From positions 744,001 to 808,000 of the forward strand of contig NZ_VLLL01000006.1 of the NCBI RefSeq assembly GCF_007994225.1: DNA of 64,000 nucleotides, read 5' to 3'. Below the pieces are notes generated by a model. The model did no database searches. It was not told the DNA's origin and saw only the letters and a list, made by a program, of their open reading frames with translations. Of this stretch, positions 36,704 through 43,595 are shown piece after piece (position 1 is the first letter of the stretch; each line of letters starts with the position of its first letter). Made by a program: the position numbers and the translations under genes. The stretch is from Stackebrandtia albiflava (GTDB lineage Bacteria; Actinomycetota; Actinomycetes; Mycobacteriales; Micromonosporaceae).

Positions 36704-37873
36704 ATGAACCTGGACCGCTCCAGCCTGCGGGAACTCGCCGGACTCTCCGACCCACTCGGGGTCCTGTCCATCTACGTGACGGCCGACCCGACCGAGGAGG
36801 CCTCCGACCGGCCCGCCTGGGAGCTGCGGCTGCGGAACGCCCTGGACGAACTGTCGGCGGCGGCGAAGGACTCCGGGGACCGGGAGTTCGACCAGACGAT
36901 GCGCCGGAAGCTCCCCGCCCTGGAACCCGACCTGGACTGGTTGACCGCCGGCTCCACACCGGGACTCGGCCGGGCGCTGTTCGCGCCGCTGAGCGCCGAC
37001 GAGGTCTACCGGATCTCGGTGCAACAGGACCTCGGCGACCGCGTGGTGTGCGACGACACCGGTTACGTCCGGCCGCTGTTGAGCGCCTGGGCGGCCGGCG
37101 CGCCCGCCGGTGTCGCGGTCGCGGCCGGTGAGGGCCTCCGCATCCTGGAGGTCGAGTTCGGCCGTGGCGAGGAACTGGCCACCCTGGAGTACGACGACCC
37201 GTCCGGCGAGTGGCGGGAGATGCGCGGACCCGCCCGCAACAATCCGATGCGTTCGCAGCAGTCGTCGTCGCAGACCGACCTGTTCGACAGCAAACGCGCC
37301 GCCCACCTGAAGCGGTTCCTGGCGACCGGGCACGAGAGTCTGCGCCGGTTCGCGGAGGAACGCGACTGGGGGTTCCTGGTGCTGGCGGGCGAACCGCAGT
37401 TGCGTGACGCCGTGGTCGAACGCCTGGCATCGGGCTTCGGTCCGCAGATCGTCATCAGTACCCAGGTGCTCGGGCAGACGACGCCCGCGCAGGTCGCCGA
37501 CATGGTCGCCGACGACCTCGCCACCGCGCGGCGGGACCGCGACCTCGGCCTGGTGAACCGGATCGAGGAGACCAAGTTGTCGACGCGGGGCCTGGACCAG
37601 ACCCTCGCCGCGGTGCAGGACGGCCGGGCGGAACTCGTCGTGATGGACACCGAGGGGCAGTGGCACGGCCGCCGCACCCCGGACGGGTTGTTCGTCGGCG
37701 GTGACACTCTGCCGCCCGACACCGACCCGGACCGCATGCAGGACGAACCGGACCTGGGGGAACGGCTCATCGAGCTCGCCCTGCGCAACAGCACCGAGGT
37801 GGCCATGGTGCCGCCCGAGGTCGCGGAGCGGCTGAACGGTGCGGACGGGCTGGCGGCCGTCCTGCGTTGGTGA
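36704..37873 (+). CDS. baeRF/eRF1-like protein (putative ribosome-associated factor)
   Basis: 389 residues. The order of domains follows the bacterial archaeo-eukaryotic release factor (baeRF) proteins: an N-terminal LSIYVTADPTEE strand, a middle VLAGEPQLRDAVVERLASG region and a C-terminal L7Ae-like ELVVMDTEGQWHG. A polar linker rich in Gln/Ser (NNPMRSQQSSSQTD) sits about residues 180-195. Some relatives, e.g. Balon and Rv2629, bind hibernating ribosomes; that role here is inference. ATG 36704 follows AAGGCGGTGAC; GTG 36701 is equally possible. It precedes a DUF2795 gene by 49 bp. Confidence 0.75.
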   Translation: MNLDRSSLRELAGLSDPLGVLSIYVTADPTEEASDRPAWELRLRNALDELSAAAKDSGDREFDQTMRRKLPALEPDLDWLTAGSTPGLGRALFAPLSADEVYRISVQQDLGDRVVCDDTGYVRPLLSAWAAGAPAGVAVAAGEGLRILEVEFGRGEELATLEYDDPSGEWREMRGPARNNPMRSQQSSSQTDLFDSKRAAHLKRFLATGHESLRRFAEERDWGFLVLAGEPQLRDAVVERLASGFGPQIVISTQVLGQTTPAQVADMVADDLATARRDRDLGLVNRIEETKLSTRGLDQTLAAVQDGRAELVVMDTEGQWHGRRTPDGLFVGGDTLPPDTDPDRMQDEPDLGERLIELALRNSTEVAMVPPEVAERLNGADGLAAVLRW

Positions 37874-37922
37874 GTTTCCGTCGACCCGGCACCGGGTAGG
37901 CCGACAACAGGAGGTGGTAGTC

Positions 37923-38327
37923 GTGGTTCGACGCGACTCGCAACACGGAAAGGCGGTCGACGACTCGCTGGCCGCCAACGCCAAGGACCTCAGGCCCGGC
38001 GGGTCCTCCCGCAGTGGGCACTGGCGGGACGCCGAATCGCCGACCGAGGACGAGCCCGGTGGCGAGGCGTCACCGGGACGGGGCGGTACGCCGGTGGGCA
38101 TGACCGGCCTCGACGTCGAGGGACGGTTCGAGGTCGCCAGGTTCCTCGACACCGGGCGATTCCCCGCCGACGCCGACGAGATCCGCCGGATGGCGGCGGA
38201 CCACAACGCACCCGACAGCGTGCAGGGCGCGTTGCGTCGCCTGTTGCCGGACGGCCGGTACGAGACCGTCAACGAGGTGTGGGAGGCGATGGGCGGCGGC
38301 ACCGAGGTGCCGCGCACCGACATGTGA
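37923..38327 (+). CDS. DUF2795 domain protein
   Basis: 134 residues. The N-terminal 60 residues are polar and unstructured (GKAVDDSLAANAKDLRPGG); residues 65-125 match DUF2795, a small helical domain of unknown role (ADADEIRRMAADHNAPDSV, then LLPDGRYETVNEVWEA). The GTG at 37923 has AGGAGGT seven bases upstream. It probably shares the baeRF transcript. Its last two codons and stop lie inside the first 85-bp repeat. Confidence 0.82.
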   Translation: MVRRDSQHGKAVDDSLAANAKDLRPGGSSRSGHWRDAESPTEDEPGGEASPGRGGTPVGMTGLDVEGRFEVARFLDTGRFPADADEIRRMAADHNAPDSVQGALRRLLPDGRYETVNEVWEAMGGGTEVPRTDM

Positions 38328-38402
38328 CACGACGACTCGGCCCGGGTTCCGCGTGTGTGCGGGACCCGGGCCGAGTCGTGTCCGACGGTCAGCGCCCCGC
38401 CC
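38318..38402. repeat. 85-bp direct repeat, left copy, with terminator
   Basis: Identical base for base to 39130-39214. It starts in the second-last codon of the DUF2795 gene, contains a 21-bp hairpin (38332-38352 with 38359-38379, loop GTGTGT, one G-T pair) and ends with the 14 bases that, in the right copy, form the carboxylesterase 3' end. It therefore carries a spare piece of the downstream gene. Confidence 0.95.
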
Positions 38403-38573
38403 GGTGGACGCCGCCCCGCCCGGCGTGTCGAAGGGACGTGGATCCCGTGCCCGTGCGGCACCCGAGGCGACCCACGGCCGTGCGACGACGGGACCGGTGG
38501 CCGTTCGTGGAGCCCGCGTGTGTTCGTCGCGACGCCTGCGCGTGCCGTCCCCATTGCGGGCGCCGAAACGGCG

Positions 38574-38600
38574 CCATATGACGGTATGGTGATCGTATGG
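38574..38600 (+). promoter_or_regulatory. Promoter/operator of the RHH-MazF-like pair
   Basis: CCATA (38574-38578) with TATGG (38585-38589) and a third TATGG (38596-38600) repeat every 11 bases, as expected for a ribbon-helix-helix operator. TATGGT (38585-38590) can serve as -10, giving a leaderless or near-leaderless message from ATG 38597. Confidence 0.5.
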
Positions 38601-38836
38601 CGAAAGAGAAGGTCACCATCACACTCACCGAGGGCCTCGCCGCGCTGGTCGACCGCCGCGCCGGTGACAAGGGCATGAACCGGTCCCAGTACATCGAGGA
38701 TCTGATCTCCCGCGACGACGACGCCCGCGTGTGGGCCGAGTACGCCGAGAAGACCGTCCCCGCGCTGGGTCTGGACGAGTACGCCGCGACGCTCGCCGCG
38801 AGCATGAAGAGGAACTACGGTGCTTCGGACCGGTGA
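38597..38836 (+). CDS. Ribbon-helix-helix antitoxin
   Basis: 79 residues. KVTITLTEGLAALVDRRAGD plus the GMNRSQYIEDLI helix is a standard RHH/CopG fold; the C-terminal acidic tail (ARVWAEYAEKTVPALGLDEY) would bind the toxin. It overlaps the next gene by 17 bp. Upstream TATGG repeats suggest autoregulation. Confidence 0.82.
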   Translation: MAKEKVTITLTEGLAALVDRRAGDKGMNRSQYIEDLISRDDDARVWAEYAEKTVPALGLDEYAATLAASMKRNYGASDR

Positions 38837-39116
38837 CGTCTGCACCAATCTCGACAACCCCGCCCTGAGGCTGTGCGTCATCTCCAACCGGATGCACCTG
38901 GACACCGGTACCGGTCGGGTCATGGTCTGTCCGGTCGTTCCCGGCCGACCGCCACTGGACGAACTCGTCGGGATCGTGCCGTGTTCCGGCGACCGGGCGC
39001 TCCTGCCCGAGATGACCCACTGGCTTCCCACCGTGGTCCTGGAACCGACCGGCGAACGGGTCGGCTCCGGTGAGGTCGCCGAAGCGGTCCGGTTGCTGTA
39101 CAGCCTCATCCGGTGA
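38820..39116 (+). CDS. MazF/CcdB-like toxin (putative)
   Basis: 98 residues from GTG. LRTGDVCTNLDNP resembles the N-terminal RGDV strand of MazF/PemK and RLCVISNRMHLDTGTGRV the following hairpin. The overlap with an RHH gene supports a type II toxin. MazF members are mRNA interferases, CcdB members poison gyrase; the residues visible do not decide between them. Stop to right repeat distance is 13 bp. Confidence 0.65.
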   Translation: MLRTGDVCTNLDNPALRLCVISNRMHLDTGTGRVMVCPVVPGRPPLDELVGIVPCSGDRALLPEMTHWLPTVVLEPTGERVGSGEVAEAVRLLYSLIR

Positions 39117-39129
39117 CGGGTGGAACGGG

Positions 39130-39214
39130 CGACATGTGACACGACGACTCGGCCCGGGTTCCGCGTGTGTGCGGGACCCGGGCCGAGTCGTGTCCGACGG
39201 TCAGCGCCCCGCCC
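39130..39214. repeat. 85-bp direct repeat, right copy, with terminator
   Basis: Perfect copy of 38318-38402, 727 bp beyond it. Its right end includes the stop and last codons of the carboxylesterase gene; its left end repeats the CGACATGTGA tail of the DUF2795 gene, which is out of place here. Its hairpin (39144-39191) terminates both the toxin and the convergent esterase. Confidence 0.95.
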
Positions 39215-40775
39215 AGAACTCCAGGTGGTGGTACTCGGCGAAGCCGGACTCGCCGATGCCGTGGGCGTCGGCGGCCAGGCCCTGCGTGTAGGGCGCGGTC
39301 GCGGTGAAGTGGTCCCATCGCGGGGCGCCCCGGTGGTTGGGGTCGCCCGCGGCGGCGAACGCCGTCCAGTAGTCGATCATGTCTCGGGAGAGCCGCCGCT
39401 GTGACGCGTCGAGGTCTTCGAGCTGCGGGTACTCGAACAGGTAGGCCATCTCCGCCATGTGCCCGGTTCCCAGCGGGAAGCTCGGCCGGTCCATGCCGCG
39501 CCACCACGGCGACTCCGACTGGGTGATCTCGAACGCGTACACGGGGGTGTACTCCGACAGGGTCTCGGCGGTCCGCCAGGCGTGGCGCGACCAGTTCGCG
39601 TCGGTGAGGACGGCGGTCAACGCCTCACCGGGCGAGGCGTAGTCGGACGGCGGGTACTCCGCGAGCACGGCCGGGGCGTCGTCGCCGAAGGTGGCGGTGA
39701 CCTGGTCGAGGTAGCCCTGCGCGTCCAGCGGGGTACCGGTGGCGATCTCGATGCCGCCGAGCCGGCCCGACTCCTCGTGCCGGTTCGATCCGTACAGCAC
39801 CGGGACACGGTGGAACTCACCGGTCGAGAACGCCTCGGTCAGGTCGGTGGGCAGCACGTCTCCGTCCACGACGGGCCGGAAGTCGGAGTGCCCGCCACCG
39901 GCCGCCGCGATCAACGCCTCGGTGTCGGCCGCCCGCAGGCAGGTCGCGGGGTCGGCGCCGTCGCACTCGGCGGCGGTGGCGATGGCGACGCCGTTCGCCC
40001 GGGCCGTGTCGAGGTCCATGGTGGCGTCGGCCGAGCCGACACACCCGGCGCTGTGGACGATCGCCCGGTCGAACAGTCCGGCGGAGCCGGGGGAGGCGAG
40101 TTGGGCGCAGACGCTGTAACCGCCGCCGGACTGGCCCATGGCGGTGACGTTGCCCGCGTCGCCGCCGAACGCGGTCGCGTTGGCGCGCACCCATTCGAAG
40201 GCGGCACGCTGGTCGAGTAGGCCGAGGTTCGCGGTGTGGCCGGGCAGGTCGGGGTGTGACAGGAAGCCGAACACGCCGAGCCGGTAGTTGACCGTCACGA
40301 CCACGACGTCGCCCTGTTCGGCCAGGCGGGCGGCTCCGTAACCGGCGCCGTCGCCGTAGGTGAGGCTGCCGCCGTGGATCCACACGATCACCGGCAGGTC
40401 GTCACCGGGACGGGCGTCGGCGGGTGTGGTGACGTTCAGGTAGAGGCAGTCCTCGTCGGTGGGGGACATCGAGATGGGCAGGTCCGCCGGTTGTGGGCAC
40501 GCGGCGCCGGGGGTGGTGGCGTCCCGTTCGCCGTCCCAGTCGGCGGCCGGCGCGGGCGGTTCCCACCGGAGCGCGTCCACCGGTGGCGCGGCGTAGGGGA
40601 TGCCCTGGAAGGTGCGGACCTCGTCGGTCACCGTGCCGCGTAGGTCGCCCGTCGCGGTGTGGGCGACGGCGGGATCGGGCCGGTCGGCGGGTGCGGCGAC
40701 GATGGCGGCTCCGGCGGCGACGGTGAGGGCGACGCCGATTCCGGCGCCGATCAGGCCGCGTGCGAGAGGGGACAC
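39201..40775 (-). CDS. Secreted type-B carboxylesterase
   Basis: 524 residues. An N-terminal hydrophobic signal sequence (ARGLIGAGIGVALTVAAGAA) precedes the alpha/beta-hydrolase. FQGIPYAAPP, the oxyanion loop VWIHGGSLTYG, the nucleophile MGQSGGGYS and the His loop LGTGHMAEM mark a carboxylesterase/lipase type B. Substrate not deducible. It is divergent from a TetR gene with 132 bp between, holding a perfect 7-bp dyad. Confidence 0.9.
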   Translation of the reverse strand: MSPLARGLIGAGIGVALTVAAGAAIVAAPADRPDPAVAHTATGDLRGTVTDEVRTFQGIPYAAPPVDALRWEPPAPAADWDGERDATTPGAACPQPADLPISMSPTDEDCLYLNVTTPADARPGDDLPVIVWIHGGSLTYGDGAGYGAARLAEQGDVVVVTVNYRLGVFGFLSHPDLPGHTANLGLLDQRAAFEWVRANATAFGGDAGNVTAMGQSGGGYSVCAQLASPGSAGLFDRAIVHSAGCVGSADATMDLDTARANGVAIATAAECDGADPATCLRAADTEALIAAAGGGHSDFRPVVDGDVLPTDLTEAFSTGEFHRVPVLYGSNRHEESGRLGGIEIATGTPLDAQGYLDQVTATFGDDAPAVLAEYPPSDYASPGEALTAVLTDANWSRHAWRTAETLSEYTPVYAFEITQSESPWWRGMDRPSFPLGTGHMAEMAYLFEYPQLEDLDASQRRLSRDMIDYWTAFAAAGDPNHRGAPRWDHFTATAPYTQGLAADAHGIGESGFAEYHHLEFWAGR

Positions 40776-40845
40776 GGTTTCTCCTTCGTGTGGGGTGTGC
40801 CGACCACGCTAGACCCGATTTGGGCAAATGCGCAAGGCGCTTGCC

Positions 40846-40874
40846 TGAGACGTATGCCTCACTCGTTCGTCTCA
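40846..40874. promoter_or_regulatory. Operator-like dyad between esterase and TetR
   Basis: TGAGACG (40846-40852) and CGTCTCA (40868-40874), 15 bp apart, lie 34 bp before the TetR start. GCGCAAGGCGCTTGC and ATGCGCATGCGC palindromes lie on either side. Confidence 0.5.
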
Positions 40875-40907
40875 TGCGCATGCGCCAAGGCGGGGTACGA
40901 TGCCGGG

Positions 40908-41477
40908 ATGGGAAACCGTGAAGCGTTGCTCGGCGCCGCGAAGAAGTGCCTGTTCGAGAAGGGTTTCGACCGGACCACGGTCCGGGACCTCGCATCCGCC
41001 GCCGGAGTGTCCATGGCCGCCATCGGCTACCACTTCGGCTCGAAGGAGGCGCTGCTCAACGAGGCGTTGTTCGACATGCTGGGCTCCGGCGACGCCATAG
41101 GCAGGTCCGTGGCGGCCGCCGGCGAGGCCGACGCGGAGGACTCGTTCCGGGCACTGTGGGCGGGACTGATCGAGTCCTTCTCGCACAACCGGACGTTCTG
41201 GCTGGCGAACCTGGAGGCCGTCATGCGCGGCCTACGCGATCCGGAACTGGGAGTCCAGCTCAACGAGGGCCAACGCCAGGGCCGCAGCGGCATGGCGGCG
41301 CTCGTCACCCGCACGCCCGAGGACGACCTACCGGACTCCACCGTGCGCACCGTGGGCGCGGTGCAGATGGCGTTGATCGCCGGGATGATGATCCACGCCC
41401 TGTCGGACCCCGACACCGTCCCCGACGTCGACGAGTTCCTCGCCGGCCTGCGCGAGCTGGGCCGCCACGCGGGCTGA
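40908..41477 (+). CDS. TetR-family repressor
   Basis: 189 residues. HTH TTVRDLASAAGVSMAAIGYHF, then a helical effector domain. ATG 40908 is chosen because the GNREALLGAAKKC helix begins there; the open frame extends 250 bp upstream without homology. It likely controls itself and the divergent secreted esterase. Confidence 0.9.
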   Translation: MGNREALLGAAKKCLFEKGFDRTTVRDLASAAGVSMAAIGYHFGSKEALLNEALFDMLGSGDAIGRSVAAAGEADAEDSFRALWAGLIESFSHNRTFWLANLEAVMRGLRDPELGVQLNEGQRQGRSGMAALVTRTPEDDLPDSTVRTVGAVQMALIAGMMIHALSDPDTVPDVDEFLAGLRELGRHAG

Positions 41478-41505
41478 CCGGCGTCGGCCGGGCTTGAGAC
41501 GTTTC

Positions 41506-41530
41506 GGGGGCGGGCCGACGGCCCACCCCC
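41506..41530. terminator. Convergent terminator
   Basis: Stem GGGGGCGGGCC / GGCCCACCCCC with one mismatch and a GAC loop, between the TetR and NTF2-like genes that face each other. Confidence 0.7.
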
Positions 41531-41537
41531 GTGGCGG

Positions 41538-41903
41538 TCAGGCGGACGGCGCCCGGTCGATGAAGCCCAGCACCCGGTCGATCCGGCCGTCACCGTCGAG
41601 GGTGACGACGTCGAAACCCTGCACGGGAGCGTCCCCGGTCTCGGGGCCGAGAGTCCAGGTGAAGCGGGCCTGGTCGCCGTGTCCGTCCACCGGGCCGGCC
41701 AGTGAGAACACCCAGCCTGGGAACTGCGCGTGAGCTCCGGCGATGAAGGCGTTCACACCGTCGTGGCCGGAGACGGTGGCCAGCGGGTCGCGGTACTCGA
41801 CGTCGGCGGCGAAGAGACCGGCGATCAGTGCCGCGCGGTCGGCCGGGTCGGAGGTGTTGAAGGCGTCGATGTAACGGGAGGCGATGGCGGTGTAGTCGGT
41901 CAT
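41538..41903 (-). CDS. SnoaL/NTF2-like fold protein
   Basis: 121 residues. IASRYIDAFNTSDPADRAAL at the N terminus and ADVEYRDPLATVSGHDGVNAFI are characteristic of SnoaL-like polyketide cyclase/ketosteroid isomerase folds. Small, single-domain; substrate unknown. It is divergent from the MmyB-type regulator with a perfect palindrome between and is probably its target. Confidence 0.82.
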   Translation of the reverse strand: MTDYTAIASRYIDAFNTSDPADRAALIAGLFAADVEYRDPLATVSGHDGVNAFIAGAHAQFPGWVFSLAGPVDGHGDQARFTWTLGPETGDAPVQGFDVVTLDGDGRIDRVLGFIDRAPSA

Positions 41904-41976
41904 GTCGTTTCCCTCGTTCGTCGTCCCGCCGGGTTGCGGGAACGACGCCAGCCTCTCCCGACCGGGCGGCTCCGTC

Positions 41977-41995
41977 GATTACCTCCGAGGTAATC
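41977..41995. promoter_or_regulatory. Perfect 19-bp palindrome in a divergent promoter
   Basis: GATTACCTC-C-GAGGTAATC, midway (74 bp from one start, 34 bp from the other) between the SnoaL-like and XRE genes. Likely operator of the XRE regulator. Confidence 0.65.
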
Positions 41996-42028
41996 CCGCG
42001 CGTTACCCGGCCGGTTAGGCTCGCGACC

Positions 42029-42811
42029 ATGACCACCACCGAGGTGCCGACCGCCCGCCACACCGCCGGAGACCTGATCCGGGACTGGCGCCGGCGCCGC
42101 CACATGACGCAACAGGACCTGTCCGTCCGGTGCAGGGTCTCGGCGCGACACCTGAGCTTCATCGAGACGGGCCGATCCCGTCCCACCCCCTCGATGGTCC
42201 TCAAGGTGTGTGAACAGCTCGACGTTCCACTTCGCCACCGCAACGACATCCTGCTCGCGGCGGGACACGCCCCGGCGTACGGCGAGTCGCCGCTGGAACG
42301 GCCGTCGATGCGGACCGTCAGCGATGCCCTCATCCGGATCCTGGACGGCCACATGCCCTATCCGGCCGTGGTCGTCGATCGACTGTGGAACATGGTGGAC
42401 GCGAACGCCGCCGTCGACACCCTCGTCGCCGGAAGCGCGCCCGAACTGCGCGAACCGCCGGTCAACGTGTTGCGGCTGAGCCTGCATCCGGACGGCGTGG
42501 CGCCCCGCATCCGCAACCTTCCACAGTGGCGTGGGCACGTGCTGAGCCGGCTCGACCACCAGATCCGGGTCACCGGAGACCCCGAGCTCGAACGGTTGCG
42601 CGTGGAGTTGGCCGGTTATCCCGGTGGCGTCGACCGCGCCCCCGACCACAGCCTGGTGGTGCCGCTGCGGATCGACGTCGGGGACACGGTGTTGTCGTTC
42701 TTCAGCACGACCACGGTGTTCGGCACCCCGATGGACGTCACCGTCGCGGAACTGGCCATCGAGTCGTTCTTCCCCGCCGACCCGGAGACAGCCGCCGCCC
42801 TGCACCGGTGA
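42029..42811 (+). CDS. XRE regulator with MmyB-like ligand domain
   Basis: 260 residues. Residues 15-75 form an HTH (MTQQDLSVRCRVSARHLSFI). The C-terminal 180 residues belong to the MmyB-like PAS-type domain that binds fatty acids or related lipids in actinobacterial regulators: YPAVVVDRLWNMVDANAAVD and VLRLSLHPDGVAPRI. Such regulators typically face a gene for a small dehydrogenase or NTF2 protein, as here. Confidence 0.88.
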   Translation: MTTTEVPTARHTAGDLIRDWRRRRHMTQQDLSVRCRVSARHLSFIETGRSRPTPSMVLKVCEQLDVPLRHRNDILLAAGHAPAYGESPLERPSMRTVSDALIRILDGHMPYPAVVVDRLWNMVDANAAVDTLVAGSAPELREPPVNVLRLSLHPDGVAPRIRNLPQWRGHVLSRLDHQIRVTGDPELERLRVELAGYPGGVDRAPDHSLVVPLRIDVGDTVLSFFSTTTVFGTPMDVTVAELAIESFFPADPETAAALHR

Positions 42812-42882
42812 CCGGTGAGGCACCGTGCGTGCGGCCGCACCACGGAACCATGCGAAGGCGGCCGGGCGTGGCGGCGGGGGTC

Positions 42883-43497
42883 TCAGCGCAGGGTGTCGAG
42901 GTAGCCGACCAGGACGTTGCGGAGGTCGGTGACCAGGGCGGGCCTGGCCGCCGGGTCGGCCGCGACGATCAGCGGCATCATCCCCCGCACCAACTGGATG
43001 GCGACCGAGGTGGCGCGTTCGAGGTCTTTCGTGGACAGCTCCGGGAGGAGCACCGCGAGCAGCCCGCCGACCTTCCCGTGGATGACGGCGTGGATCGGTG
43101 CGACCGCCTCGGCCAGTTCGGCGGGCATGTCGGTGCGGGCGAACAGCGCCTTGAACCCGGGGTGCGCGATGTTGAACTCCACGAGCGGCCCGATCACGGC
43201 CGCGACGACGTCCGGCACCGGCAGCCCGGCAAGGTCCTCACGGGTGAACGCGGCGGACTGGGCGGCGTCGAGCTGTTCCCGGTAAAGCCCGGCCAGCGCG
43301 CGGGCGATGTCGGCCTTGCCGGAGAAGAACTGGTAGAGCGAGCCGGGTGAGATGCCGGCGGCCGCGGCGATGCCGTTGGTGGTGGCGGCCTCGTAGCCGA
43401 GCCGGGCGAACTCGTCCGCCGCCGCGTGGAGGATCTGCTCCATGCGGCGTCTGCCCCGTTCCTGGCGGCGGGGCGTTCCGGTGTCGGTCGGTGTCAT
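42883..43497 (-). CDS. TetR-family repressor of the MMPL gene
   Basis: 204 residues. HTH ATTNGIAAAAGISPGSLYQFF. It is divergent from the MMPL transporter with 98 bp between; that spacer holds dyads and two TTACTCG repeats. Repression of the transporter is the natural inference. Confidence 0.9.
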   Translation of the reverse strand: MTPTDTGTPRRQERGRRRMEQILHAAADEFARLGYEAATTNGIAAAAGISPGSLYQFFSGKADIARALAGLYREQLDAAQSAAFTREDLAGLPVPDVVAAVIGPLVEFNIAHPGFKALFARTDMPAELAEAVAPIHAVIHGKVGGLLAVLLPELSTKDLERATSVAIQLVRGMMPLIVAADPAARPALVTDLRNVLVGYLDTLR

Positions 43498-43529
43498 CGT
43501 CTCGGATCCTACTCACCCGGTCAGAGAAT

Positions 43530-43579
43530 ACGAGCGTTTACTCGTGTTATTGTCGGTCGAAAACACGATTCATTACTCG
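43530..43579. promoter_or_regulatory. TetR/MMPL operator region
   Basis: ACGAG-N6-CTCGT (43530-43545) and direct repeats TTACTCG (43538-43544, 43573-43579), 35 bp apart, in an AT-rich strip between the two divergent starts. Confidence 0.45.
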
Positions 43580-43595
43580 CATTCTAAGGCTGGGC

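Noticed and set aside
38403-39129. Classical integron, phage or IS element around the toxin-antitoxin genes
   Set aside because: No integrase, transposase, attC-like or terminal inverted repeats; only the direct 85-bp repeats.
35384-39142. A 1252-codon minus-strand open frame spanning the PLP enzyme to the toxin gene
   Set aside because: It lies antisense to several clearly recognisable proteins and contains no recognisable domain.
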